Positions 23,721-35,037 are shown, counted from the stretch's first letter. The stretch is DNA of 64,000 nucleotides from Rehaibacterium terrae (GCF_014202935.1 NZ_JACHHX010000009.1:57743-121742), one strand, 5' to 3'. The notes: generated from the sequence alone by a model not told the origin. Numbers and translations are program-made.

Positions 23721-24806
23721 ATGCATCCGCCTTCCTCCCGCGCCCCGCTCGCCGCCCTGCTGCTCGTATTCACCGCCGCCCCGCTGCCGGCAGGCACCAG
23801 CGCCGAGACCCCGCCCGCCGCGCCGCCGCTACCCGAACGGCTGGCCGACACCGGCCTGTACGTCCCCGGTTCGCTGAGCCGGATCCATCCCGACAACCAG
23901 CCGTTCACGCCGCAGTACCCGCTGTGGACCGACGGCGCGGGCAAGCGGCGCTGGCTGTACCTGCCGCCCGGCACGCATATCGATGCCTCCGATCCGGACG
24001 CCTGGGACTTCCCGCCCGGCACCCGGCTGTGGAAGGAGTTCTCGCACGGCCGCCCGATCGAGACGCGCCTGATCGAACGCCTGCCCGATGGCGCTTGGCG
24101 CTTCGCCACCTACGTGTGGAATGAAGACGGCAGCGAGGCCGTGCTCGCCCCCGAGCGCGGCATCGCCGCCCTGCCGGCGCCCGAGGCGCCGGGCGGCCGC
24201 TACCGCATTCCCTCGCGCGACGACTGCCGTGCCTGCCACGAGGGCGGCAAGGTGCCGGTGCTGGGCTTCAGCGCCCTGCAGCTCTCGCCCGACCGCGACC
24301 CGCTGGCGCCCAATGCCGAACCGCTGCGTCCGGGCGACGCCGATCTGCCCGGCCTGGTCGCGCGCGGCCAGCTGGTCAACCTGCCGCCGCAGCTGCTCGC
24401 CGAGCCGCCGCGGATCCGGGCCGGCTCGCCCAGCGAGCGCGCCACGCTCGGCTACCTGCACGCCAACTGCGGCCACTGCCACAACCGCGCCAGCGCCGAT
24501 GATCCGGCGGTGCCGGTCGATCTGTCGCTGTCGCGCCAGGTCGGCGCCGACCGCGACGATGCGCAGGCGCTGAAGGCCCTGATCGAGACCCGCCTGCGCT
24601 ACCGCGGGCATGGTTCGTCCGCCGACCTGCCGCTGATCGCGCCGGGCGATGCGGAAGCCAGCGTGCTGTTGCAGCGCATGCGCACCCGCAACCCGATGGC
24701 CCGCATGCCGCCATTGGGCACGCGCATCCCCGACCCCGAGGCGCTCGAGCTGATCGGGCGCTGGATCGGGCACGACCTGCACCCCAGCCCAGGAGCCACA
24801 CGATGA
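23721..24806 (+). CDS. diheme c-type cytochrome, SO2930-like
   Basis: The 361-residue product has a signal peptide ([16 protein letters not shown]) and two CxxCH heme sites, CRACH near residue 171 and CGHCH near 253. The N-terminal block ([22 protein letters not shown], then [22 protein letters not shown]) is the family signature of periplasmic diheme proteins like Shewanella SO2930. Its role is probably electron transfer; the oxidised substrate is unknown. The final TGA overlaps the next cytochrome's ATG by four bases, so the two proteins likely work together. Confidence 0.8.
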   Translation: MHPPSSRAPLAALLLVFTAAPLPAGTSAETPPAAPPLPERLADTGLYVPGSLSRIHPDNQPFTPQYPLWTDGAGKRRWLYLPPGTHIDASDPDAWDFPPGTRLWKEFSHGRPIETRLIERLPDGAWRFATYVWNEDGSEAVLAPERGIAALPAPEAPGGRYRIPSRDDCRACHEGGKVPVLGFSALQLSPDRDPLAPNAEPLRPGDADLPGLVARGQLVNLPPQLLAEPPRIRAGSPSERATLGYLHANCGHCHNRASADDPAVPVDLSLSRQVGADRDDAQALKALIETRLRYRGHGSSADLPLIAPGDAEASVLLQRMRTRNPMARMPPLGTRIPDPEALELIGRWIGHDLHPSPGATR

Positions 24807-25357
24807 AACCCGCCGTTTTCCTCCTCCGCGCCACCGCCCTGCTGCTGTCGCTGGGCTGCGCCCTGCCGGCCCTCGCCGAGGACGCCCGCGTCGAGCGCGG
24901 CAAATACCTGGTCAACGTCGGCGCCTGCCACGACTGCCACACGCCGTGGAAGGATGGCCCGAACGGCCCCGAGCCCGACATGAGCCGCATGCTTTCCGGC
25001 CATCCCGAATCGCTGACGCTGCCGCCACCACCGAAGCTGCCCGAGGGCCCCTGGATCGCGGCCTGGGCCACCAGCAATACCGCCATCGCCGGTCCCTGGG
25101 GCATCAGCTACACCGCCAACCTCACGCCCGATGCGGACACCGGCCTGGGCAAGTGGACGGTGGAGAACTTCAAGGACACCATCCGCAACGGCCGCCGCAT
25201 GGGCCGTGGCCGCGAACTGCTGCCGCCGATGCCCTGGCCGGCCTTTCGCAACATGACCGACGAGGACCTGGAGGCGATCTTCGCCTACCTGCAGAGCATT
25301 CCGGCGATCCGCAACCAGGTGCCCGAGCCGGTACCGCCGGCGGGCGCCGGGCAGTAA
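24803..25357 (+). CDS. monoheme cytochrome c
   Basis: The 184-residue product has a signal peptide (ATALLLSLGCALPALAEDA) and one heme site, ACHDCHT, near residue 44. The segment GPWGISYTANLTPDADTGLGKWT and the distal PPMPWPAFRNMTDEDLEAIFAYL resemble the cytochrome subunits that accompany membrane-bound or periplasmic dehydrogenases. The likely axial methionine is in PPMPWP. It overlaps the diheme cytochrome by four bases and is followed by a strong hairpin, so the two form a compact operon. Confidence 0.85.
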   Translation: MKPAVFLLRATALLLSLGCALPALAEDARVERGKYLVNVGACHDCHTPWKDGPNGPEPDMSRMLSGHPESLTLPPPPKLPEGPWIAAWATSNTAIAGPWGISYTANLTPDADTGLGKWTVENFKDTIRNGRRMGRGRELLPPMPWPAFRNMTDEDLEAIFAYLQSIPAIRNQVPEPVPPAGAGQ

Positions 25358-25372
25358 TTCCGTCAAGACCGC

Positions 25373-25405
25373 GCGGCGCGCCCCACAACACGGGCGCGCC
25401 GCTTT
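25373..25405 (+). terminator. terminator of the cytochrome pair
   Basis: GCGGCGCGCC and GGCGCGCCGC form a perfect ten-base stem around a short loop (CCACAACACG), followed by TTT. It lies 15 bases after the cytochrome c stop. Confidence 0.65.
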
Positions 25406-25442
25406 CCGCGCACGTACACTTGGCCCGCCTCCCACCGGTCGC

Positions 25443-26300
25443 GTGCCCATGTCCCTGCGCCGCAAGCTCGCCGAGCACGGCTTCGAATCCAACGACGATT
25501 ACGAACACGCGCTGCGCTGCCTGTTCGCGCAGGACGACGGTGGTCTGCGCGTGCTGCACGTCGACGGCGAGGCCGGCCGCCGCAAGACCGCCTTCGCGCA
25601 TGCGCTGGGCCGCGCACTCGACTACCCGCACGTGCTCTACCACGACTTCAGCGATGCCGAGCCGGCGCCCATCGCGCTGCCGGTCGTGCTGGAAGACGGC
25701 ACCCCCGGTCCGGCCGAGCCGCCGCTGTCGGCCTTCGAGCGCACGATGACCGAGGCCTGCGCCTATTCGGAAGCCGAGCCGGTGATGCTGATCCTCGACC
25801 AGTTGCAGGCCGCGCCCTTCGCCGAACACGTGCGGCTGTACCGCTTCGCCTGCGAGCGCGAGTGGCGCAACGCCGCCGGCGCGGTGATGGCCAATCCGCG
25901 CCATTTCCTGCTGGTGCTGATCTCCGAGCAGCCGCTGTACCACTCGCTGGCCAAGCGCGCCTTCCGCGTCTGGACCGACGCCCTGCGCGCCTGGCAGGAC
26001 TACCGTCCGGAGGACTACGGTCTCGGCCGCCAGGCGCAGCCGCTGTTCGACGCGCTCGGCCGCGCGTTTCAAGCACTGGGCGCCGCGCCCACGCCGAGCG
26101 AATTCGGCCGTCTCCTCGACGACCTGCTGCACCGTGTCGGCAGCGAGGAGCAGCTGCGGCAGTCGCTGTTCGGACGGATGGAATCGATCGACCGCGCCCG
26201 CCTGTACGGCCCCGAGCTGCTGGCCCCGCTGCGCGCGGTGCTGGCCGAGAGCGAGCGCCTGCTCGGCGCCGAGCACGTCGAGCTGCGCGGCGAGGGCTGA
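25443..26300 (+). CDS. P-loop-like protein of unknown function
   Basis: The 285-residue product is not one I can name. A P-loop-like segment, VDGEAGRRKTAFAHALG (near residues 42-58), reads GxxGxxKT; the last glycine of the usual GxxxxGKT is replaced by arginine. A hydrophobic strand ending in aspartate, EAEPVMLILDQLQAAPF (near 113), could be Walker B, and HFLLVLISEQPLY (near 157) resembles sensor I. Together these suggest an AAA-like ATPase or a degenerate one. The start is GTG 25443 or ATG 25449. There is no clear operon partner. Confidence 0.65.
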   Translation: MPMSLRRKLAEHGFESNDDYEHALRCLFAQDDGGLRVLHVDGEAGRRKTAFAHALGRALDYPHVLYHDFSDAEPAPIALPVVLEDGTPGPAEPPLSAFERTMTEACAYSEAEPVMLILDQLQAAPFAEHVRLYRFACEREWRNAAGAVMANPRHFLLVLISEQPLYHSLAKRAFRVWTDALRAWQDYRPEDYGLGRQAQPLFDALGRAFQALGAAPTPSEFGRLLDDLLHRVGSEEQLRQSLFGRMESIDRARLYGPELLAPLRAVLAESERLLGAEHVELRGEG

Positions 26301-26314
26301 CCGCCGCGGCCGTG

Positions 26315-26701
26315 TCAGGCGGCGAAGCGCACCAGCAGCAGCACCGCCATCGCCATCATCACGCCCCAGGTGCCGACGATGCCGAGCAGTCGCCCGACCG
26401 ACTTGCCGTAGTGGCGCGACAGGCCCCAGGCATGCAGCAGGCGCGACACGATCAGCGCCGCGCCACACAGGTGGACGATCCATCCGGCATGGCCGGTGAG
26501 CTCCAGCAGGGCCAACTGCAGCAGGGCCAGCGGCAGGTACTCGACCGCGTTGCCATGCACGCGCATGCGCTGTTCCAGCATGCGGTCCCCGCCGGCGCCC
26601 AGCGCGATCTGTCGCGCCAGCCGCACCACGGCGACGCGGTAGCCGAGAAAGACCACGAGCAGGGCCGCGAGCGCGGCGTAGAGTCCGGTGATGACTGGCA
26701 T
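26315..26701 (-). CDS. MAPEG-family membrane protein
   Basis: The 128-residue product has four predicted helices and the MAPEG pattern: GYRVAVVRLARQIALGAGGDRMLEQRMRVHGNAVEYLPLALLQLALLEL, then LIVSRLLHAWGLSRHYG. The conserved arginine/histidine/asparagine/glutamate set (RMRVHGNAVEY) contacts glutathione in family members. Eukaryotic MAPEG enzymes conjugate or isomerise with glutathione; bacterial relatives are largely uncharacterised. It ends 13 bases from the end of the opposing P-loop gene and follows the PhoX-like gene by 25 bases. Confidence 0.85.
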   Translation of the reverse strand: MPVITGLYAALAALLVVFLGYRVAVVRLARQIALGAGGDRMLEQRMRVHGNAVEYLPLALLQLALLELTGHAGWIVHLCGAALIVSRLLHAWGLSRHYGKSVGRLLGIVGTWGVMMAMAVLLLVRFAA

Positions 26702-26726
26702 GGGGCGATCCCTCGATTCGGCCGGG

Positions 26727-28127
26727 TCAGATCAGCCCCTGCTTCCACGGACCGGTGATGGCCACACTGAAACCGGGGCGGTAGACGTTCGCGAACAGCC
26801 ACTTGCCGTCCGGCGAGAAGCAGCAGCCGGCCCATTCCTGGCCGCGGTAGTCGCCGCTGAAGCCCATCGCACCATCGAGCACCACGTCGTTGCGCGCGAA
26901 GACGAACAGTTCGCCGCCGGCGGTCAGGCCGTACAGATGCTGGCGCGGGCCCTTGGAATCCTGGCAGATCACCAGCCCGCCGCGCGGGCTGAGCACGATG
27001 TTGTCCGGGTAGTCGAGCACGGCCGGATCGGACGGTTCGAAGATCAGCACCAGTTCGGCGCGTTCCGGGTAATAGGCCCAGACCTGGCCGCAGGCGGCAT
27101 CGCCACCATTGGTGGAGACGAAGTACACGACCTCGTCGCCGGCAATGCAGCCCTCCAGCCGCGAGAACTTCGACGCGCCGCCGGCATAGCCCTGCGCCTG
27201 CAGGCCGATCGGCCGGCCATCGCTGTCGAAGCCACGGTCGGGATCCTCGATCTCCACCCACTCGACCTTCAGCCGGCGGCCGACGAGCTGGCCGGTGCGC
27301 AGGTCGGGCTCACCGACCGCCTTGAGCATCTGCAGCCGGCCACCACGCAGGAAGTCGTCGCGCACTTTCGGAATGAAGCGGTAGAACCCGGAAGCGCCGC
27401 CGGACTCCTGATCCTCGGTGAGATAGACCTCGCCGGTGCGCGGATACACCGTCGCCGCCTCGTGGCGCATGCGGCCCATGCCGACGATCGGCTCGGCGCG
27501 CGACAGGCCCTCGGCCGGCACCTCGAAGACATAGCCGTGGGCGCGCGCGAGGGTATGCTCGCCACCGCCGAGCCGCACCGGCCCCGGATCGGAAACGAAC
27601 TCCTCGCAGCTCAGCCAGCTGCCCCAGGGCGTGACGCCGCCGGCGCAGTTCTGCAATGTGCCAGACAGCGACGGACGCATGTCGAGCAGACGGCCGGCGC
27701 CGGCATCGAAGCGCAGCGTGACGGTGCCGCCGGCGCAGCGCGTGTCGTAAGTCGCCGAGGCCGGTGCGAAGCTGCCGGCGCCGGTGACGATTTCGTGGTT
27801 GCGCACCAGGGTGAGGACCTCACCCTCGGCACGCACCAGACCCATGCCGTCGTGGGCATCCGGACAGACCGCGCCGCCCGCCATCTCCTCGCCGGCCCAG
27901 CCGAAGCTGAGGTAGCTGAAGCCTTCCGGCAACCGCAGCAAGGGCAGGCCGGTGGTCAGGTCGCGCACCGGCCGCAGGCGGCCATAGCCGGGATGGCTCG
28001 GCCCGCTGTGCGGCCCACCTGCCTTCGCCAGCAGTTGCCCCAGCGGCGACAACGCCAGCGCGGTGGCGGCGCCGGCCTTCAGGAAGCGCCGGCGCGCACG
28101 GGTGAGTTCGTGGTCGGTCAGGCTCAT
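26727..28127 (-). CDS. PhoX-like (DUF839) Tat-exported phosphatase-family protein
   Basis: The 466-residue product starts with a twin-arginine signal, RARRRFLKAGAATALALSPLG, so it is exported folded. The rest is a beta-propeller of the DUF839/PhoX family, with VTPWGSWLSCEEFV near residue 170, MGRMRHEAATVYPRTGEVYLTEDQ near 220-243 and YPDNIVLSPRGGLVICQD near 375. PhoX enzymes are calcium/iron-dependent alkaline phosphatases, but many DUF839 members have no tested activity. The ATG at 28127 is used rather than a TTG six codons upstream. A TMEM43-like gene lies 24 bases upstream. Confidence 0.82.
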   Translation of the reverse strand: MSLTDHELTRARRRFLKAGAATALALSPLGQLLAKAGGPHSGPSHPGYGRLRPVRDLTTGLPLLRLPEGFSYLSFGWAGEEMAGGAVCPDAHDGMGLVRAEGEVLTLVRNHEIVTGAGSFAPASATYDTRCAGGTVTLRFDAGAGRLLDMRPSLSGTLQNCAGGVTPWGSWLSCEEFVSDPGPVRLGGGEHTLARAHGYVFEVPAEGLSRAEPIVGMGRMRHEAATVYPRTGEVYLTEDQESGGASGFYRFIPKVRDDFLRGGRLQMLKAVGEPDLRTGQLVGRRLKVEWVEIEDPDRGFDSDGRPIGLQAQGYAGGASKFSRLEGCIAGDEVVYFVSTNGGDAACGQVWAYYPERAELVLIFEPSDPAVLDYPDNIVLSPRGGLVICQDSKGPRQHLYGLTAGGELFVFARNDVVLDGAMGFSGDYRGQEWAGCCFSPDGKWLFANVYRPGFSVAITGPWKQGLI

Positions 28128-28151
28128 CGCAGTCAGGGCGGTCAATGAAAA

Positions 28152-28880
28152 TCAGCGTCTGCGGCGCAACAGCTGCGCCAGCAGCACCAGCAGCACCAGC
28201 ACGAGGATGCCGGCCGCCCACGGCAGCCAGCCCGATCCCATCCGTGGCGGCAGATCCAGTCCGGGCAGCTCCTCGCCCACGGCGTCATCGCCCACGCCTC
28301 GCAGCAGCGCACTGCCCTCGCCTGCGGCGACCCAGCGCCCATCGCGCTCGACCGCCTGGCCATGCACCGGGCCTTCCGGCAGCACCGACCAGCGCAGCCG
28401 CAGATCACCGATCTCCGGCGCGGCCGGCACGGCGCTGCTGGTCAGGCCCGCGCCGTCGGGCTGGAACACCACGGCGAGATTCGGCGGCAAGGCCGCGGCA
28501 TCCACCGCCAGCGGCTGCCAGCCGTCCAGCGCGGCGAACAGCGCCGGATCGACGGCGCGACCGGCGAGCACCGCGTGCTCGCTCAGCCAGCGCTCGCTGC
28601 GGAATGCCGGCCAGGGCGGGTTGGCGTGCGCTGGGTCATGTCCGGCGCCGTCGACCGGGCCATCGATCCAGTCCGCGGCATAACCGCCCTCGGGCCGTCG
28701 CCGCCACTGCAACATCTCGACCTTGCGCTCCAGCCCCAGTGCCCGCGCCCGCACCCCGAACAGCGGATCGACCAGCTCGGCACCGGCACGCAGTTCGCCG
28801 GCCACCGGCGCAGGCGCCGCCTGCGCCAAGGCCGCACAGGCGAACAGGGCCGACAGCAGGAACGGCAGGCCGCGACGCAT
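28152..28880 (-). CDS. TMEM43-like membrane protein
   Basis: The 242-residue product has a signal peptide, an extracytoplasmic domain and a C-terminal helix (WLPWAAGILVLVLLVLLAQLL) followed by four arginines, so it is anchored at the C-terminus. The segment LVDPLFGVRARALGLERKVEMLQW near residues 36-59 is the core signature of the TMEM43 family, and WPAFRSERWLSEHAVLAGRAVD follows as in other members. The bacterial function is unknown. It is shorter than the usual 350-400 residues. It probably shares a transcript with the PhoX-like gene downstream and the DUF4920 gene upstream. Confidence 0.75.
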   Translation of the reverse strand: MRRGLPFLLSALFACAALAQAAPAPVAGELRAGAELVDPLFGVRARALGLERKVEMLQWRRRPEGGYAADWIDGPVDGAGHDPAHANPPWPAFRSERWLSEHAVLAGRAVDPALFAALDGWQPLAVDAAALPPNLAVVFQPDGAGLTSSAVPAAPEIGDLRLRWSVLPEGPVHGQAVERDGRWVAAGEGSALLRGVGDDAVGEELPGLDLPPRMGSGWLPWAAGILVLVLLVLLAQLLRRRR

Positions 28881-28885
28881 GGCGC

Positions 28886-29311
28886 TCAGTCGAGCAGCGC
28901 GATCACGTCGGCGACGATCTGGAATTCGCGCCTCGGCACCGGCTCGGACCCGCCGGCATCCTCGGCCAGGTGCCTGGCCATCTCCGGCTCCAGCTCGACC
29001 TCGGCCAGCACGCCGTACACCACCGCGCGACCCTGCGCGTCCTTGGGCACGAAGTAGGCATGGTCCTTGGTCTTGACCCGGGCATGGCGGCCGTCGTCCT
29101 CCAGGATCAGCCAGCAGCCCTTGTTCTGGCAGACCTGCACGATGCGGCCGACGAACTTGCCCGGCTGACCGGCCAGCGCGTCGATCTCGGCCAGGGCCGC
29201 GCCGATCGGGCGCGCCTCGCCTTCCGGCATGGCCCCGCCGTAGAGGCGCGGCGCGGCGGCAACGGCCGGGGCGATGACCAGAGCGAGCAACAGGGCGAAG
29301 GTCTTGCGCAT
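28886..29311 (-). CDS. DUF4920 secreted protein
   Basis: The 141-residue product has a signal peptide (TFALLLALVIAPAVAAA) and a small OB-like DUF4920 domain, recognised by GRIVQVCQNKGCWLILEDDGRHARVKTKDHAYFVPKD (residues about 55-90) and GRAVVYGVLAEVEL. The paired cysteines around NKG could bind metal or form a disulfide. The function is unknown. The start at 29311 gives a clean signal peptide; a longer form with 17 extra residues is possible. Five bases separate it from the TMEM43-like gene. Confidence 0.82.
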   Translation of the reverse strand: MRKTFALLLALVIAPAVAAAPRLYGGAMPEGEARPIGAALAEIDALAGQPGKFVGRIVQVCQNKGCWLILEDDGRHARVKTKDHAYFVPKDAQGRAVVYGVLAEVELEPEMARHLAEDAGGSEPVPRREFQIVADVIALLD

Positions 29312-29379
29312 GGTATGGGCCTCGAAGTCGATGTCGGTCGTGGGCGAATCAGGCTGCGGCAAAGCATCACATCTGCGTC

Positions 29380-29399
29380 ATCCCGGCGGTAGCCGGGAT
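29380..29399. repeat. REP-like palindrome
   Basis: ATCCCGGC and GCCGGGAT form a perfect eight-base stem with a GGTA loop, between the DUF4920 gene and the MBL hydrolase gene. It is the CCCGGC variant of the palindrome at 3975-3994. Confidence 0.65.
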
Positions 29400-29448
29400 C
29401 ACGGGCCATGGACGCGCCTTCCGCGTCCCGGATCCCGAGCCCCGGCCC

Positions 29449-30339
<891 letters not shown>

Positions 30340-30343
30340 CGCG

Positions 30344-31258
30344 TCACCTCGAATGGGTTGCCGGCCGCGGCGTCCAGTCGCCGTCGCCGAGAAAACGGCG
30401 CATCAGCGCGCCCAGGTCCTCGCCATAGACTTCGCGCGCCGCGGCGTTGCCGGCGTCGGCCGGATCGGCGGCACGGGCGAACTCGCGGAAGCGCGGGTAG
30501 TCGCCGCCGAGGAAAGCCACCACATGACTCGCCAGGGCATAGCTTAACTCGCTGCCCTGGTCCGGACGGGCGAAGGACGCGCCCGACCAGAACGGCTCCA
30601 GGCCCTCGCGTCGCCAGTACTCGATCAGTCGCCCGATCAGCTCCGGCTCGGGCGGATACAGCGAGCGGCCGGTGATCGCCTGCTCCATGTTGCTGGCGAT
30701 GCCCTCGTCCAGCCACAGCGGCAGGCGCAGGTCGCGCAGCATGGCGTGGGTGAGCTCGTGAGCGGTCACCGCCTCCACGTCCTCCAGCGCGCGGTGCGGC
30801 ACGATCAGATGCCCGTAGCCGTCATCGACGAACATGCCGGCACTCTGCGCGTAGGCGCCGCCGTGGCGCGGGTAGAAGTGCGCGACGTAGGCGTAATAGT
30901 CGTCGAGGTCCTCGATCAGCAGCAGCACGTGCGGGCCGTAGCCATCGTCGTCGGCCAGCCCGTCCAGCGCCCGGGCGATGCGCCGGCGGTCACGGCGCAG
31001 CGTCTGCAACAGCAATTCGACGTAGCGGTCGCATTCGTGGCTGAGCAGCAGCCAGTCGCCGCCGCCGTGCACGCGGTAACCGCCGCCGAGCGCGTCGCGC
31101 AGGCCATCCACCCATTGCCGGGCGAGGGCGCCGTAGACGCGGTGCAGATCGCCGTCCGGCAGACCGGCGGGCAGGGCGGCGTCGGTCGCGCTCCAGTCCG
31201 GGCGCGGGAAGCGGTCGCCGGCGGGCGCTTTCCAGACCAGGTGCGGTTCGGTGTGCAT
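30344..31258 (-). CDS. gluzincin-like metallopeptidase (HExxH)
   Basis: The 304-residue product has no recognised domain name, but it contains [26 protein letters not shown] near residues 162-187. This has a zinc-binding HExxH followed 18 residues later by a glutamate in the LDEGIA context, the gluzincin arrangement. No signal peptide is seen with the ATG at 31258 ([15 protein letters not shown]). The N-terminal 150 residues are acidic and unfamiliar. The remainder ([25 protein letters not shown]) resembles the helical end of basic-secretory-protein-like peptidases. It is followed four bases later by the MBL hydrolase gene. Confidence 0.75.
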   Translation of the reverse strand: MHTEPHLVWKAPAGDRFPRPDWSATDAALPAGLPDGDLHRVYGALARQWVDGLRDALGGGYRVHGGGDWLLLSHECDRYVELLLQTLRRDRRRIARALDGLADDDGYGPHVLLLIEDLDDYYAYVAHFYPRHGGAYAQSAGMFVDDGYGHLIVPHRALEDVEAVTAHELTHAMLRDLRLPLWLDEGIASNMEQAITGRSLYPPEPELIGRLIEYWRREGLEPFWSGASFARPDQGSELSYALASHVVAFLGGDYPRFREFARAADPADAGNAAAREVYGEDLGALMRRFLGDGDWTPRPATHSR

Positions 31259-31357
31259 CGTCACGGCTTTGCAGGCGCGGCGCGAGCCGCGACCGGGAAG
31301 GTCATGGGATCGCAGGTCGCGGCTCATGCCGCTCCTGCGCAGGGCATTCGCCGCGCA

Positions 31358-33061
31358 TCAGCGGAAGATCGCCTCGTCGCCGGTGGCGCCCTTGCCGACG
31401 CCCTTCCAGCGTGGATCGCTGCCGGCCTGCACCGCGCCGGTGGTGCGGTCCCACACCACCACCTGCATGTTGCCCCAGCTGCGCTCGCCGGCCGACACCC
31501 GGTGCCCCTTGGCTTCCAGCGCAGCGATCTCCTCCGGCGTGAAGGCGTCCGGCTCGGCGGAGATCACGTCCGGCAGATACTGGTGGTGGAAGCGCGGCAG
31601 ATCGGTCGCCGCCTGTGCGCTCTGGCCGTCCATCAGTTCGAGCAGACCCAGCAGCACCATGGTGATGATGCGGCTGCCGCCCGGCGTGCCGATCGCCGCC
31701 ACCCGCCCCTCGCCGACCAGGAAGCTCGGCGTCATCGACGACAGCGGGCGCTTGCCCGGCTCGATCGCGTTGGCGTCGTCGCCGACCAGACCGAAGGCAT
31801 TGGGCAGGCCCGGCTTGATCGAGAAGTCGTCCATCTCGTTGTTGAGCAGGAAGCCGGTGCCGGCCACCGCGAAGGCGTTGCCGTAGGGCAGGTTCACCGT
31901 CTGGGTGACGGCGGCGAGGTTGCCCTCGGTATCGACGATGGAGAAGTGCGTGGTGTCCTCGCGTTCGGCCGGCGCGCCGATGCCGGGCAGCAGCTCGCTG
32001 GGGGTGGCCCGTTCCAGGCTGATGCCGGCGCGCAGGCCGGCGGCGTAAGCCGGGTGCATGAGCAGATCGATCGGCATCCGCACGAAGTCCGGGTCGCCCA
32101 GGTAGATCGCGCGATCGCGGTAGGCGCGGCGCATCGCCTCGACCAGCAGGTGCACGCGCTGCACGCGCGCCAGCGCCGGGTAGTCGTAGCCGGACAGGAT
32201 GTTGAGCATCTGCGCCAGCGCGACGCCGCCGGAGGACGGCGGCGGCGCGGTGACGATCTCGTGGCCGCGGTGGCGCAGCCGCAGCGGCGCGCGCTCGACC
32301 ACGCGGTACTCGGCCAGATCCTGCTCGCTCCAGATGCCACCGCCTTCGCGCACGCCGGCGACCAGCTTCGCCGCCAGTTCGCCGCGGTAGAAGCCGTCGA
32401 AGCCCTCGCGGGCCAGGCGCTCCAGCGTGGCGGCGTAGTCGGGATTGCGCATCAGGGTGCCGACCTCGGGGACCCGGCCATCGACCAGGAACAGTCCCGC
32501 CGCGGCCCGGTTGCGCTCGATCACCCCCTTGCGGAACCCCATCATCGCGGCGTTTTTCGGGCCGAAGCGCCAGCCCTCGCGCGCCAGCCGGATCGCCGGG
32601 GCGAGCGAGCGCTCCAGCGGCAGGCGGCCGTAGTTGTGCGCCAGGTGCACCAACCCGGCCGGCAGGCCGGGAATCGCGGCGGCCAGCGCGCCGTTCACCG
32701 CCTTGTCGCGGTCCGGCTCGCCGTGCTCGTCGAGATACATGTCGCGGGTCGCCGCCAGCGGCGCGCGCTCGCGGGCATCGATGAACACCTGGCGGTTCTC
32801 CTTCGCCAGATGCAGCAGGAAGAAACCGCCGCCACCCAGGCCGGAGCTTTCCGGTTCGACCAGGCCGAGCGTGGCGCTCACCGCCACCGCCGCGTCGAAG
32901 GCGTTGCCGCCGGCGGCGAGGATCTCCAGTCCGGCATCGGTGGCGTAGGCGTTGGCGCTGGCCACCGCCGGCCGCTTGGGCAGGACGGCGTCCGCCGCCG
33001 GCAGACCCGCGGGCAGGAACAGCAGCAGCACGGCCAATGCCGCGAATCGGCGCAGGCTCAT
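31358..33061 (-). CDS. ggt: gamma-glutamyltransferase
   Basis: Ggt hydrolyses or transfers the gamma-glutamyl group of glutathione in the periplasm. The 567-residue precursor has a signal peptide (LAVLLLFLPAGLPAADA). Autocleavage should occur before the nucleophile threonine in REDTTHFSIVD (near residue 370), giving large and small subunits. The substrate-binding segments SSGLGGGGFFLL (near 76) and PLSSMTPSFLV with GTPGGSRIITMVLLG (near 450 and 470) are intact. Its ATG overlaps the ferredoxin stop by four bases. Confidence 0.95.
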   Translation of the reverse strand: MSLRRFAALAVLLLFLPAGLPAADAVLPKRPAVASANAYATDAGLEILAAGGNAFDAAVAVSATLGLVEPESSGLGGGGFFLLHLAKENRQVFIDARERAPLAATRDMYLDEHGEPDRDKAVNGALAAAIPGLPAGLVHLAHNYGRLPLERSLAPAIRLAREGWRFGPKNAAMMGFRKGVIERNRAAAGLFLVDGRVPEVGTLMRNPDYAATLERLAREGFDGFYRGELAAKLVAGVREGGGIWSEQDLAEYRVVERAPLRLRHRGHEIVTAPPPSSGGVALAQMLNILSGYDYPALARVQRVHLLVEAMRRAYRDRAIYLGDPDFVRMPIDLLMHPAYAAGLRAGISLERATPSELLPGIGAPAEREDTTHFSIVDTEGNLAAVTQTVNLPYGNAFAVAGTGFLLNNEMDDFSIKPGLPNAFGLVGDDANAIEPGKRPLSSMTPSFLVGEGRVAAIGTPGGSRIITMVLLGLLELMDGQSAQAATDLPRFHHQYLPDVISAEPDAFTPEEIAALEAKGHRVSAGERSWGNMQVVVWDRTTGAVQAGSDPRWKGVGKGATGDEAIFR

Positions 33062-33312
33062 TCTTCGGCTCCGGTCAGCAGGCGGAACTTGATCTCGAGC
33101 GCCTCGCGCGTCTCGGGATGCGCGGGATCGGGCACGATGCACTCGACCGGACACACGACCACGCATTGCGGCTCGTCGTGGTGGCCGACGCATTCGGTGC
33201 AGCGGCGCGGATCGATCTCGTAGATCGTCTCGCCCTGCGAGATCGCGCTGTTGGGACAGACCGGCGCGCAGACGTCGCAGTTCACGCACAGGTCGTTGAT
33301 CAGCAGGGCCAT
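33058..33312 (-). CDS. 2[4Fe-4S] ferredoxin, YfhL type
   Basis: The 84-residue product has two cysteine clusters: CVNCDVCAPVCP near residues 9-20 and CTECVGHHDEPQCVVVCP near 38-55. The eight-residue insertion between the second and third cysteines of the second cluster is typical of the YfhL/Alvin-type ferredoxins. It is a low-potential electron carrier of the cytoplasm. It overlaps ggt by four bases, although no functional link between them is known. Confidence 0.93.
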   Translation of the reverse strand: MALLINDLCVNCDVCAPVCPNSAISQGETIYEIDPRRCTECVGHHDEPQCVVVCPVECIVPDPAHPETREALEIKFRLLTGAEE

Positions 33313-33400
33313 GGCTGGCTCGCGGACGCGGCCGGGGGCGCGAGGCCCCCGGCCGGCGGTTCGACGTCCCGCATGGAGGGGACGCGCGGCGCGGGGCCGC

Positions 33401-33889
33401 TTACTTCATTTCGACGAAAATGAACTGGGCGCCGGTCGGCTCGACCACCGCCTTCACGCGCTCGACGTCTTCCGGCTTGCCGACGAAGATCACCCGCACG
33501 CCCCGCAGCGAGCCGGCCTGGGCGTACTCGAAGGCGGCCTCGATCAGGTTGGCCAGCCGGTCGGACTCCGGCGAGGCGAACAGCAGCTGGTTGCCGGCGG
33601 TGATGCCGCGGGCGATCGCGCCGCCGACGTTGTCGACCTGGCGCTGGAACAGCGCGTCGTAGTCCTCGGTGTCCGAGCCGGGCAGGAAATAGGTGAAGGT
33701 CTGCAGCACGTCCTCGTTCGAGTTGCGGCGCACGACCTGGGTCAGGTAGTCGCGCCAGGCGCGGCTGTCGCTGCCGGTGGGCGCGACCAGCTCGACCTGC
33801 TCCTCGACTTGCACCTGCTCTTCCTTCTTGCAGGCCGCGAGACTGAGCACGGCCAGGGCCAGGATCAGGAAACGGAAAGTACGGGTCAT
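33401..33889 (-). CDS. lipoprotein of unknown function
   Basis: The 162-residue product has a lipoprotein signal (RFLILALAVLSLAAC, cysteine 20) followed by an acidic linker (KKEEQVQVEEQVELV). The mature domain is soluble and alpha/beta in character, with SRAWRDYLTQVVRRNSNE near 42-59 and a terminal GVRVIFVGKPEDVERVKAVVEPTGAQFIFVEMK. I do not recognise the family. It lies between coaD and the ferredoxin gene on the same strand, 27 bases from coaD. Confidence 0.8.
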   Translation of the reverse strand: MTRTFRFLILALAVLSLAACKKEEQVQVEEQVELVAPTGSDSRAWRDYLTQVVRRNSNEDVLQTFTYFLPGSDTEDYDALFQRQVDNVGGAIARGITAGNQLLFASPESDRLANLIEAAFEYAQAGSLRGVRVIFVGKPEDVERVKAVVEPTGAQFIFVEMK

Positions 33890-33916
33890 CGTTGCACCTT
33901 GTCGTGTGTGGTGGAG

Positions 33917-35037
<1,121 letters not shown>

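Noticed and set aside
31358..33289. A longer start for ggt at 33289
   Set aside because: It would run through the ferredoxin gene and hide the signal peptide. The ATG at 33061 gives both a signal peptide and the four-base overlap.
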